DNA from: Oscillospiraceae bacterium NTUH-002-81
GTDB taxonomy: Bacteria; Bacillota; Clostridia; Lachnospirales; Lachnospiraceae
Assembly: GCA_032620915.1 (NCBI GenBank)
Contig: CP136052.1
Span: 2,084,501-2,148,500 of the forward strand
Length of the DNA: 64,000 nt
Reading direction: 5' to 3'
Both the position numbers and the translations under genes were made by a program. Positions within the stretch are counted from its first letter, which is position 1. The number at the start of each line of letters is the position of its first letter. Below are positions 52,711 to 60,127 of this stretch, one piece after another. Below the pieces are notes generated by a model that was given only the letters and a program-made list of their open reading frames with translations, was not told where the DNA came from and did not search any database.

Positions 52711-54612
52711 TTACTTCTTCTCTTCTGTTTCTTTCTTTACCCGGGCCATGAACTCGTCCAGGCTCATGGTCAGTGTCTCGCCGGAATCCCGCAGACGAAC
52801 GGATACGGTGTTGTCCTCTTCCTCTTTTGCTCCAAGAACAAGCATGTACGGCACCTTCTCCATCTGTGCCTCGCGGATCTTGTAACCGATCTTCTCGGAA
52901 CGGGTATCGAACTCTGTGCGGATGTGGTTTACTTTCAGGGTACGGTATACCTTCTCGGCATAATCGCTGGTCTTGTCAGAAATCGGCAGTACCTTTGCCT
53001 GTACCGGAGCCAGCCATACCGGGAATTTGCCGGCATAGTGCTCGATGAGGATACCGATGAAACGCTCGATGGAACCGAATACCACGCGGTGGATCATGAT
53101 CGGGCGGTGTTTCAGGCCGTCAGCACCCATGTACTCTGCCTCAAACCGCTGGGGCAGCTGGAAGTCCAGCTGGATGGTGCCGCACTGCCACGTTCTGCCG
53201 ATGGAATCCTGCAGATGGAAGTCGATCTTCGGGCCGTAGAAGGCACCGTCTCCCTCGTTTACCACGTAAGGAAGGTTCATCTCTTCCAGGGCACGGCGCA
53301 GGCCTTCGGTAGCCAGCTCCCAGTCCTCATCGCTTCCCATGCTGTCTTCCGGACGGGTGGACAGCTCTACGTGATATTTGAAACCGAACAGACTGTAAAC
53401 CTCGTCGATCAGGCGGACAACGCCCTTGATCTCATCGGTGATCTGCTCTTTGGTCATGAAGATATGGGCATCATCCTGGGTAAAGCAGCGCACACGCATC
53501 AGGCCGTGGAGCTGACCGGATTTTTCATGACGGTGTACCAGGCCAAGCTCTCCCATACGGATCGGCAGATCTCTGTAGGAACGGGGCTGGGACTTGTATA
53601 CGAGCATGCCGCCCGGGCAGTTCATGGGTTTTACCGCAAAATCGGTATCGTCGATGACGGTGGTGTACATATTTTCTTTGTAGTGATCCCAGTGACCGGA
53701 GGTCTCCCACAGCTGACGGTTCAGCATGATCGGGGTGGAAATCTCCACGTAGTCCTCCCGGTTATGGATCTCTCTCCAGTAATCGATCAGGGTGTTTTTC
53801 AGCACCATGCCCTTGGGAAGGAAGAACGGGAAGCCCGGGCCCTCCTCCATCAGGGCGAAGATACCAAGCTCCTTGCCCAGCTTTCTGTGGTCACGCTTCT
53901 TTGCTTCCTCGATACGGGTCAGGTATTCCTCCAGCTCAGAAGCCTTTGTATAGGAAATACCGTAAATTCTCGTGAGCATCTTGTTTTTCTCATTGCCTCT
54001 CCAGTAAGCACCTGCCAGGCTGGTGAGCTTGAAGGCTTTTACCGGTTTGGTGGTCATCAGGTGCGGGCCTGCACACAGATCTACATACTCGCCCTGTCTG
54101 TAAAAGCTGATCTCTGCGTCCTCCGGCAGATCCTCGATGAGCTCTACCTTGTAAGGCTCCTCCTTCTCCTGCATGAACTTAATGGCCTCATCTCTCGGCA
54201 GGGTGAAGCGCTCCAGAGCCAGGTTCTCTTTCACGATCTTCTTCATCTCTGCTTCCAGAGCGGTCAGATCATCTGCGGTAAAGGAATCCGGACGGTCAAA
54301 GTCATAGTAAAAGCCCTCTGCGATAGACGGACCGATGGCCAGCTTCGTCTCCGGGAACAGACGCTTCACTGCCTGTGCCAAAATGTGGGATGTGGTATGC
54401 CAGAATGCAGCCTTTCCCTCCTGGTCATCAAAGGTATGCAGCACCAGGGTGCTGTCCTTGTCGATCACGGTACGGATGTCCACGCCCTCGCCGTTTACGG
54501 TTGCTGCACAGACATTTCTTGCAAGTCCTTCGCTGATATCTTTTGCGATATCAATGACAGCCATGGGCTGAGCATATTCGCGGACACTTCCATCTTTCAG
54601 TGTTACTTTCAT
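52711..54612 (-). CDS. thrS: Threonyl-tRNA synthetase
   Basis: A 633-residue class II synthetase. Domains in order: TGS (MKVTLKDGSVREYAQPMAVI), the second additional domain with HTTSHILAQAVKRLFP (editing zinc site), catalytic core with motif 2 (RCFTQDDAHIFMT) and motif 3 (GSIERFIGILIEHYAGKFPV WLAPVQ), and the anticodon-binding domain. Start ATG 54612 (AAAGGAG 9 nt upstream) is preferred to the in-frame ATG at 54648. Controlled by a T-box leader and its own promoter at 55041-55069. Confidence 0.97.
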   Translation of the reverse strand: MKVTLKDGSVREYAQPMAVIDIAKDISEGLARNVCAATVNGEGVDIRTVIDKDSTLVLHTFDDQEGKAAFWHTTSHILAQAVKRLFPETKLAIGPSIAEGFYYDFDRPDSFTADDLTALEAEMKKIVKENLALERFTLPRDEAIKFMQEKEEPYKVELIEDLPEDAEISFYRQGEYVDLCAGPHLMTTKPVKAFKLTSLAGAYWRGNEKNKMLTRIYGISYTKASELEEYLTRIEEAKKRDHRKLGKELGIFALMEEGPGFPFFLPKGMVLKNTLIDYWREIHNREDYVEISTPIMLNRQLWETSGHWDHYKENMYTTVIDDTDFAVKPMNCPGGMLVYKSQPRSYRDLPIRMGELGLVHRHEKSGQLHGLMRVRCFTQDDAHIFMTKEQITDEIKGVVRLIDEVYSLFGFKYHVELSTRPEDSMGSDEDWELATEGLRRALEEMNLPYVVNEGDGAFYGPKIDFHLQDSIGRTWQCGTIQLDFQLPQRFEAEYMGADGLKHRPIMIHRVVFGSIERFIGILIEHYAGKFPVWLAPVQAKVLPISDKTSDYAEKVYRTLKVNHIRTEFDTRSEKIGYKIREAQMEKVPYMLVLGAKEEEDNTVSVRLRDSGETLTMSLDEFMARVKKETEEKK

Positions 54613-54668
54613 TTCAAAAATCTCCTTTCCTTTCTCTAACAGGGCCATGCATTCTATACTCAGGTATT

Positions 54669-54742
54669 GATTACCAGAGGATTCCTCCGCTGCTTACATG
54701 CAAGCATGACGCAGTGTCCGGACTGTGACACTGGTAATCAAA
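54669..54742. repeat. Miniature GATACCA-family element in the thrS leader
   Basis: A 74-bp hairpin-forming element with an 11-bp inverted repeat (TTGATTACCAG / CTGGTAATCAA) and an inner CATGC/GCATG stem. Its right half (CATGCAAGCATG ... ACTGGTAATC) resembles the third arm of copy E. It sits between the T-box terminator and the thrS ribosome site. Confidence 0.6.
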
Positions 54743-55034
54743 AAGCGCCCTCAAACGGATGCTTCCATCCGTTCAAGGGCGCATATGCACGGTTCCACCT
54801 TGTCTTTTTACTCAAATCTTCCCTTAACGCGGGCCACGGCAGCGCTTCCCCCGGCTCTCCCGGCTTCCTGCTGCAGCTTCGGACTGGTCTTCCCAACGGC
54901 CTTACATGGGATGACTTCCAGCTACTGTCTTCCCTCTCTGTCTGCACGTGCCGATGCTACTCGTTCCTTCACAGCTTTTCTCGTGTAAGATCACAATATC
55001 GTGTGTATAACCACACTTTCCTGTGATCAGATTC
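54740..55034 (-). promoter_or_regulatory. T-box riboswitch controlling thrS
   Basis: On the minus strand the leader contains stem I elements (GAACGAGTAGC, CAGAGAGGGAAGACAG), then the T-box sequence AAGGTGGAACCGTGC (54802-54788). Next comes a terminator GCGCCCTTGAACGGATGG / CCATCCG..AAGGGCGC with TTTTT (54782-54740). Uncharged tRNA-Thr would stabilise the antiterminator. Confidence 0.92.
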
Positions 55035-55040
55035 TTTCTT

Positions 55041-55069
55041 ATCTTATGCCTGCCGCACCGTTTTGTCAA
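55041..55069 (-). promoter_or_regulatory. Sigma-A promoter of thrS
   Basis: Minus strand TTGACA (55069-55064), 17-nt spacer, TAAGAT (55046-55041). The-35 box overlaps the stop codon of the histidine kinase gene. Confidence 0.8.
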
Positions 55070-57291
55070 GGGTTTTTCTGCTGAAATACCACAATGGCCT
55101 TGAACAGATCGCCGTCGATCTCGATATCCAGGGTGCCGCCCTGCAGCTCCACAAAGCTGGAGGCAATGGCCAGACCCAGACCGCTGCCCTCGGTGTTCCG
55201 GGACAGGTCGCCCCGGACGAACCGCTCGGTGATCTCCCGGGGATCGAAGTTCAGCTCCGCTGCGGAAATATTTTTCATGGTGACAACCACCTGGCCACCG
55301 TCCATACATTTCAGGTCAATGTACACCCGGGAACGGGGCAGCGCGTATTTCACAATGTTGGTGAGCAGGTTGGAGAACACCCGATAAGTCTTCTGACTGT
55401 CCAGCGTCAGGATCACCTTCTCCTCCGGCAGTGACCAGCGGAAATCCAGGCCGGAGGCGTTCAGCTTATCCTCCATCTCAAAACGCACCTGCTTCAACAG
55501 GTTCACGATATCCACCTGGTTGAAATTCATGGTCACGTTATTGGTGGTGGCCTTGCTGATCTCAAACAGATCCTCGATGAGCACCTTCAGCCGCTGGGAT
55601 TTCCGCGCCAGAATGTCCACGTAGGACTTGCGCTCCTCCTCGGTAAGATTGTCCTGCCCCAGCAGATCCACGTAGGTAATGATAGCTGTCAGCGGCGTTT
55701 TCAGATCGTGGGACACGTTGGTGATGAGCTCCGTCTTCATCTTCTGGCTCTTCACCTCTTCCGCCACCGCCTGCCGGAAGCCCTGCTGGATATGGGACAG
55801 CTCCTCGTGCAGCGGTTCAAAGATGCCCACATCCCGGGACAGCGCCTGGTTCAGGTCCCCGGCTGCCATGCCCCGCACCCAGCCAAGCACCGCCTGATAA
55901 TCCTTTCGGATGCCGGTAAAATACCGCCGCAGCCATAAAAACAGGAAGATAGAATAAATCACGACCCCGAAAATGCCGCCAAACCACATGGTACACAAGA
56001 TAGCCACCACTGCGCCGTTGACCAGCACGATTTTCCAGATCGAGCGACTCATGTTTTCCGTCAGATCCACATCCGTCACATAAGCAGCAAACCGTTTTCC
56101 CTGCCGCTTGATAAAGGGGAAAAACCGGTAAATGAGGCTGTATTTTTTCACATAAGCCACCGGCCCCAGGCTGCCCACAGGCACGATGCAGGATGCGCTG
56201 ACAAACCAGGTGCCAAACACCAGCACCCAGCACAAAAAGTTGATGGCGCCGCCCGTCAGCATATCGATGTTGCTCCAGCTGCCCTCCAGATAGGAGATCA
56301 TCATATCCAGCATACCTTCGTACAGGCTGATACAGATACACAGCCCGGCAAAGGACACCTCCAACGGCAGATGAAAGAGCCAGTGGTTGTGAAATGCATA
56401 GGTTTCCCTGCGCATAAAGAGCACAGCCGCCACGGCCACCCCCGCCAGAAGCAGGACATAAAGCATCGGGAAAATCCCGGAGGAATAGCTGTTATACATG
56501 GTCACATAAGTGTCCCACGCTGCATCCGCCGACAGGGTATTAAATCCGTAAAACACCCGCATATTCACCGGATACTGCACGGAAAGCTCCGTCACATCTG
56601 TATTTTCCAGAAAATCATTGATCATCCGGTCAAACCGTCCGGCGTGGGCCAGATCCTGGAACTCCCGGTAAAAGCTCTTCGTGGACACCCCTGCACTTCC
56701 GGACACCGTCACATCGCCGGTATCGCTGTAGTCCAGACAGATCCAGCCGCTGTACAGGGAGGCAAGCTCCGTCATCTGGCTTTCTGTCCGCTTCGTCTCA
56801 TCCACATAATTTTTCAGCACATCCCGGTGCTCTGCCACATTGCTCACCACCTGGCCAGTGGCCGTATCCATGGCCAGATAGTCCACATTGGCACTCAGGT
56901 TGCTGTAGCTGTTTTCCATATTGATCAGCACATTTTTCAGAGCGCTGTAGCACGCATTTCCAGCCACCTCATCCATGGAGGCCAGATCCTTCCCCGGAAG
57001 AAAAATATCCGACTCCGTCAGTGTGCTGTCTTTTTTCTTCTGCAGGTCTTCGTATAACACATAACCGCTGTCATATATGTAGCCAGTGTCCTCAGACGAT
57101 ATCTCATAGCCATCCTCATCCCGGGAAACCGCCGTATCTGTCACGGCAGCCATCGAGCCGACATCGCCTCTGTGTTTGGCAAAATACGGGTAAAAGCACA
57201 GCATCACCACCGCCGGAACCAGCGCCGCCAGCAGCGCATAGAGCATTCCCTTTTTTCCCTTCTCAGGGCTGTTTTTCCATCTTGTATCCAA
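55066..57291 (-). CDS. Sensor histidine kinase with large extracellular and multi-helix membrane region
   Basis: About 741 residues. One helix (MLYALLAALVPAVVMLCFYP), an outside domain of about 230 residues, then four more helices (MLYVLLLAGVAVAAVLFM; FHLPLEVSFAGLCICISLYE; INFLCWVLVFGTWFVSASCI; NGAVVAILCTMWFGGIFGVV). The catalytic part has the phospho-His in LITNVSHDLKTPLTAIITYV and the ATP site with GLAIASSFVELQGG. Signal unknown. The TTG start at 57291 (LDTRWKNSPEK) overlaps the response regulator; an ATG at 57246 is an alternative. Confidence 0.9.
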   Translation of the reverse strand: MDTRWKNSPEKGKKGMLYALLAALVPAVVMLCFYPYFAKHRGDVGSMAAVTDTAVSRDEDGYEISSEDTGYIYDSGYVLYEDLQKKKDSTLTESDIFLPGKDLASMDEVAGNACYSALKNVLINMENSYSNLSANVDYLAMDTATGQVVSNVAEHRDVLKNYVDETKRTESQMTELASLYSGWICLDYSDTGDVTVSGSAGVSTKSFYREFQDLAHAGRFDRMINDFLENTDVTELSVQYPVNMRVFYGFNTLSADAAWDTYVTMYNSYSSGIFPMLYVLLLAGVAVAAVLFMRRETYAFHNHWLFHLPLEVSFAGLCICISLYEGMLDMMISYLEGSWSNIDMLTGGAINFLCWVLVFGTWFVSASCIVPVGSLGPVAYVKKYSLIYRFFPFIKRQGKRFAAYVTDVDLTENMSRSIWKIVLVNGAVVAILCTMWFGGIFGVVIYSIFLFLWLRRYFTGIRKDYQAVLGWVRGMAAGDLNQALSRDVGIFEPLHEELSHIQQGFRQAVAEEVKSQKMKTELITNVSHDLKTPLTAIITYVDLLGQDNLTEEERKSYVDILARKSQRLKVLIEDLFEISKATTNNVTMNFNQVDIVNLLKQVRFEMEDKLNASGLDFRWSLPEEKVILTLDSQKTYRVFSNLLTNIVKYALPRSRVYIDLKCMDGGQVVVTMKNISAAELNFDPREITERFVRGDLSRNTEGSGLGLAIASSFVELQGGTLDIEIDGDLFKAIVVFQQKNP

Positions 57292-57977
57292 CTCCCCCAC
57301 ACCACCTTTAAATATTTGGGCTCCCGCGGATTGATCTCGATCTTTTCCCGGATATTCCGCACATGAACCATGATCGTGTCGGTGTTCACAGCACGCTCGT
57401 TCCAGATTCTTTCATAGATCTCATCTGCCGAAAACACCCGTCCAGGATTTTTCATGAGAAGCAGTAAAATTTTGAACTCCATAGGCGTCATTTTCACCGG
57501 CTGGCCATCCACCTTCAGCTCCACCGTTTCCTCGTTGAGTTCCAGACCGCCAATGGTGTACACATGTTCATTGGCCACCTCCGTCTTTCCCTTCACCATT
57601 TCCAGAAACCGCTTGTAGCGCCGCAGCTGAGAATTCACCCGGGCCAGAAGCTCCAATGGCGTAAAAGGCTTGGTCACGTAATCGTCCGCCCCCATATTCA
57701 GCCCCATGATCTTATCGACCTCCTCTGATTTGGCCGAAAGCATGATCACCGGAAAATCATATTTCTCCCGCAGCTTCATCACCATGGTGATGCCGTCCAT
57801 CACCGGCATCATCACATCCACGATGGCCAGATGAATTTCTTCCTTACTTATAATATCCAGCCCTTCCTGACCGTTGGCCGCCTTAAATACGTGATATCCC
57901 TGACTGACAAGGTAAATGCCGATGCCGTCCCGGATCTCCTGGTCATCCTCTACCACACAAACATTGTATGCATCCAT
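57204..57977 (-). CDS. OmpR/PhoB-type response regulator (3' frameshift)
   Basis: Receiver domain with acidic pocket VVEDDQE, phospho-acceptor in HLAIVDVMMPVMDGI and KPFTPLELLARV, then a winged-helix DNA-binding domain (MTPMEFKILLLLMKNPGRVF SADEIYERIW ... DTIMVHVRNIREKI). The family-typical end (KYLKVVWGVGYKMEKQP) is lost by one extra G in a five-base run (57294-57298, C on plus), so the written frame runs to 57204 instead of about 57263. It is encoded directly upstream of the sensor kinase and overlaps it. Confidence 0.93.
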   Translation of the reverse strand: MDAYNVCVVEDDQEIRDGIGIYLVSQGYHVFKAANGQEGLDIISKEEIHLAIVDVMMPVMDGITMVMKLREKYDFPVIMLSAKSEEVDKIMGLNMGADDYVTKPFTPLELLARVNSQLRRYKRFLEMVKGKTEVANEHVYTIGGLELNEETVELKVDGQPVKMTPMEFKILLLLMKNPGRVFSADEIYERIWNERAVNTDTIMVHVRNIREKIEINPREPKYLKVVWGSWIQDGKTALRREKRECSMRCWRRWFRRW

Positions 57978-58104
57978 TTTTGTTCTCCCCTCTGCTGTTC
58001 AATCCTGCTTATTATAGCATGCCCGGAAGCTTCTGCATACGTTTGTCCGGTCATCTTTTTCCTGAACAAGGCCAGTATAACGTCTAAATCGTAAAAACGA
58101 ATAT

Positions 58105-58142
58105 AGAAAAATCCAAAGAATTTCTAAAGAAGTTCTTTGGAT
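58105..58142 (-). terminator. Terminator downstream of the DUF362 gene and repeat copy F
   Basis: On the minus strand AATCCAAAGAA and TTCTTTGGATT form an 11-bp stem followed by TTTCT. The DUF362 transcript would pass through repeat F before ending here. Confidence 0.8.
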
Positions 58143-58159
58143 TGCTCGTACATAATTTC

Positions 58160-58324
58160 GATACCATGGATTGTTCCGTGCTTCGCCCTCTCACAATCCA
58201 TCTCCACATTCGCATATCGTGGGATTATCATCCCACTTTTATGCTCATATGGAGGCGGGTCTCAAAGTCCTTCATCCATTTATGAACAAGTTCAAATGGA
58301 TTTGGACCTTTCGCCCCTGGTATC
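58160..58324. repeat. GATACCA-family structured repeat, copy F
   Basis: A 165-bp copy and the cleanest one: ends GATACCA (58160-58166) and TGGTATC (58318-58324); stems TGGATTGT/ACAATCCA, GTGGGAT/ATCCCAC within CATAT/ATATG, and TCCATTT/AAATGGA with GAAC/GTTC at its tip enclosed by AGTCC/GGACC. It overlaps the last 33 bases of the DUF362 gene. Confidence 0.85.
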
Positions 58325-59410
58325 TATATATTTTTTCAGGAATTGATAAATCTCCGTCTCTACCGGCGGGCACCCTTCCAGGTGATGGGCGAAGCCGCAG
58401 GTGCAGTTGCCCACGCCCAGCGTCCCGGTCTGTCCCCGGTAGCCCTGGCCGATGCACACCTTGTCGGTGAGTTTGTCCAGCAGCCCCTCCTGGGCCAGCA
58501 TGTCCAGCGCCGGAATGAGATAGGCATAGCAGGCGCTGCAGGAATCCACCTCTTCCGCCTTATCGGCCACCCGCATGACCCGGTTGGTGTCCGGCAGCAC
58601 CGGCAGTGTCTCCGGCTCGTTGAGGGCACGGATGTGTGCCCGGGAAAGATCTGTACTTCCCACGCCCAGCGCTTCCGCCAGGGAAAGGTAAGGTACCTCC
58701 TCCGGTTCCCGTCCCATCACCTGCGCCCCGAAGGTATCACAGAGCACCGGGTCGGCCGCCGCAAAGATCCGATTCATATAGAAGGGACTGCCCCCGTCCT
58801 CAAAGTTGGGATCCCCGCAGATGTTGTCCACCACGATAAAATCCTGACGGATGCCCAGCCCCAGATGGGCAATGGGCTTGTGAAGCCCCAGCCGGTGAAA
58901 CCTGCGTTTCTCCGCATTGGGGATCAGGCCCTTCATATTTTTCAATGCACAGGTAATGCCCGTCTGGCAGTGGCCCTTCAATACCGGTACATTGATCAAA
59001 AAATCAAACTGCCGCACGCAGTCACAGATATGCAGCGGCAGGCCGCAACAGTCCTGTTCATAGAAAGTATCCTGCTGGGTATCCAGCAAATTCACCTCAT
59101 ACTGTTTTGCCAGATCCTCATATCCGCAGACGCAAAAAGCCTCCCGGGTGTAATCCCCCACCCAGGAGCCTTCTGCTATCGTCAGGTTATGAAACCCATG
59201 TTCTTTCAGATATTCTATAATTCCCGCAACGATCTGTGGATGCGTGGTACCTCCGTCCTCTGCCGGATAGGGGCCCAGTATATTCGGTTTGATCCCGATG
59301 CTGGCATCCTTATCAGCGATCATTGTATCGAGTCCGGCCTCACAAAGAAGCCGCTTCGTCATCGTCTGATAATCTTCTCCGTATATCATGAGAATTTCAT
59401 CTCTGCGCAT
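58292..59410 (-). CDS. DUF362 domain protein
   Basis: A 372-residue cytoplasmic protein of the DUF362 family (KPNILGPYPAEDGGTTHPQI, IAEGSWVGDYTREAF, DFLINVPVLKGHCQTGITCA LKNMKGLIP). The C-terminal third is cysteine-rich (SCSACYAYLIPALD, GNCTCGFAHHLEGCPP), which suggests a metal or Fe-S site, but no classical ferredoxin motif is present. The last 10 codons and the stop (DTRGERSKSI) are encoded by repeat copy F. No close partner gene. Enzymatic role unknown. Confidence 0.88.
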   Translation of the reverse strand: MRRDEILMIYGEDYQTMTKRLLCEAGLDTMIADKDASIGIKPNILGPYPAEDGGTTHPQIVAGIIEYLKEHGFHNLTIAEGSWVGDYTREAFCVCGYEDLAKQYEVNLLDTQQDTFYEQDCCGLPLHICDCVRQFDFLINVPVLKGHCQTGITCALKNMKGLIPNAEKRRFHRLGLHKPIAHLGLGIRQDFIVVDNICGDPNFEDGGSPFYMNRIFAAADPVLCDTFGAQVMGREPEEVPYLSLAEALGVGSTDLSRAHIRALNEPETLPVLPDTNRVMRVADKAEEVDSCSACYAYLIPALDMLAQEGLLDKLTDKVCIGQGYRGQTGTLGVGNCTCGFAHHLEGCPPVETEIYQFLKKYIDTRGERSKSI

Positions 59411-59534
59411 GATCCTTCATCCCTTCTGTTCTGTCTGTACAACCAAACAAAGGAATTATACCTGAACCAGGGGTAAAAATCAATCCCGTTCCGTTCCCTT
59501 TCAGGCACGGATCTCAATGGTTGCCGCGAACTGG

Positions 59535-59909
59535 TCATTGTTCTGCAGCAGCCCTCTTTTTCTTCAGCAGATCTTTCATCTCGACATACAGAATTTCCTG
59601 TTCCTTCGGCGTAATCGCCTTTCCGTTGCGGATAGAAATTCCCGCTTCCGCCGCATCAGCCATATCTTCATTGGTCTGATACATGGGATAGCTGTAAAAA
59701 CGGCTGACTGCACCTATCTCTTCCAGCAGATTCATCATCCGGTACACCGTTGCGATGCCGATGGACGGATCCTTCTTCACTGCCTCATAGTAAATCTCTT
59801 TACAGCAGTTGTGTGGATTCTCCAGAATAATGTCCATCAGGATCTTGCGCTGCTCGGTGATCCTCTTGCCCCGCCGTTTCATTTCTCTGAGAATTTCTTC
59901 TTTCTGCAC
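59535..59909 (-). CDS. Fur-family-like regulator lacking the metal-binding C-terminus
   Basis: A 124-residue protein from GTG 59909 (GGGAGG 8 nt upstream; a longer start at 59930 is possible). The Fur winged helix is clear: MKRRGKRITEQRKILMDIIL, NCCKEIYYEAVKKDPSIGIA TVYRMMNLLEEIGAVSRF. After that the usual His/Cys metal ligands (HHH, CxxC) are absent, replaced by NEDMADAAEAGISIRNGKAI and a charged helix. It would bind DNA without classical Fur metal sensing. Last gene of the feo operon. Confidence 0.82.
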   Translation of the reverse strand: MQKEEILREMKRRGKRITEQRKILMDIILENPHNCCKEIYYEAVKKDPSIGIATVYRMMNLLEEIGAVSRFYSYPMYQTNEDMADAAEAGISIRNGKAITPKEQEILYVEMKDLLKKKRAAAEQ

Positions 59910-59926
59910 AGGACATTCCTCCCATA

Positions 59927-60115
59927 TCATCGATGGCTGCTATCGCAGGAACCCCCGCCACAGCTGCCGCAATTACCGCTGCAGCCGCTGCAGGATTTTC
60001 CGTTTTTCTTGTCATTTCTTATACTCCGGATGGCCAGGGCAGCTATCAGTATGACAACTGCAGCAACCCCGATCGTTCCGATATTAGCACCTAAAAATGT
60101 AAGGATAAGACACAC
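59927..60115 (-). CDS. FeoB-associated Cys-rich membrane protein
   Basis: A 62-residue protein: one membrane helix (IGTIGVAAVVILIAALAIRS) and a cytoplasmic tail with five cysteines (KSCSGCSGNCGSCGGGSCDS). This matches the small Cys-rich proteins encoded after feoB in Firmicutes, which may hand ferrous iron to or from the pore. The GTG start lies on the ribosome site itself, so the true start is uncertain. It overlaps the Fur-like frame by a few bases. Confidence 0.85.
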   Translation of the reverse strand: MCLILTFLGANIGTIGVAAVVILIAALAIRSIRNDKKNGKSCSGCSGNCGSCGGGSCDSSHR

Positions 60116-60127
60116 CTCCCAAAGAGA

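Noticed and set aside
52624..54639. 671-codon open frame antisense to thrS
   Set aside because: It mirrors thrS, which has complete family motifs, a ribosome site and a T-box leader. Codon bias of this genome opens long antisense frames; no start signal or domain is seen.
58343..59476. 377-codon open frame antisense to the DUF362 gene
   Set aside because: No ribosome site or recognisable domain; the DUF362 protein on the other strand has conserved motifs.
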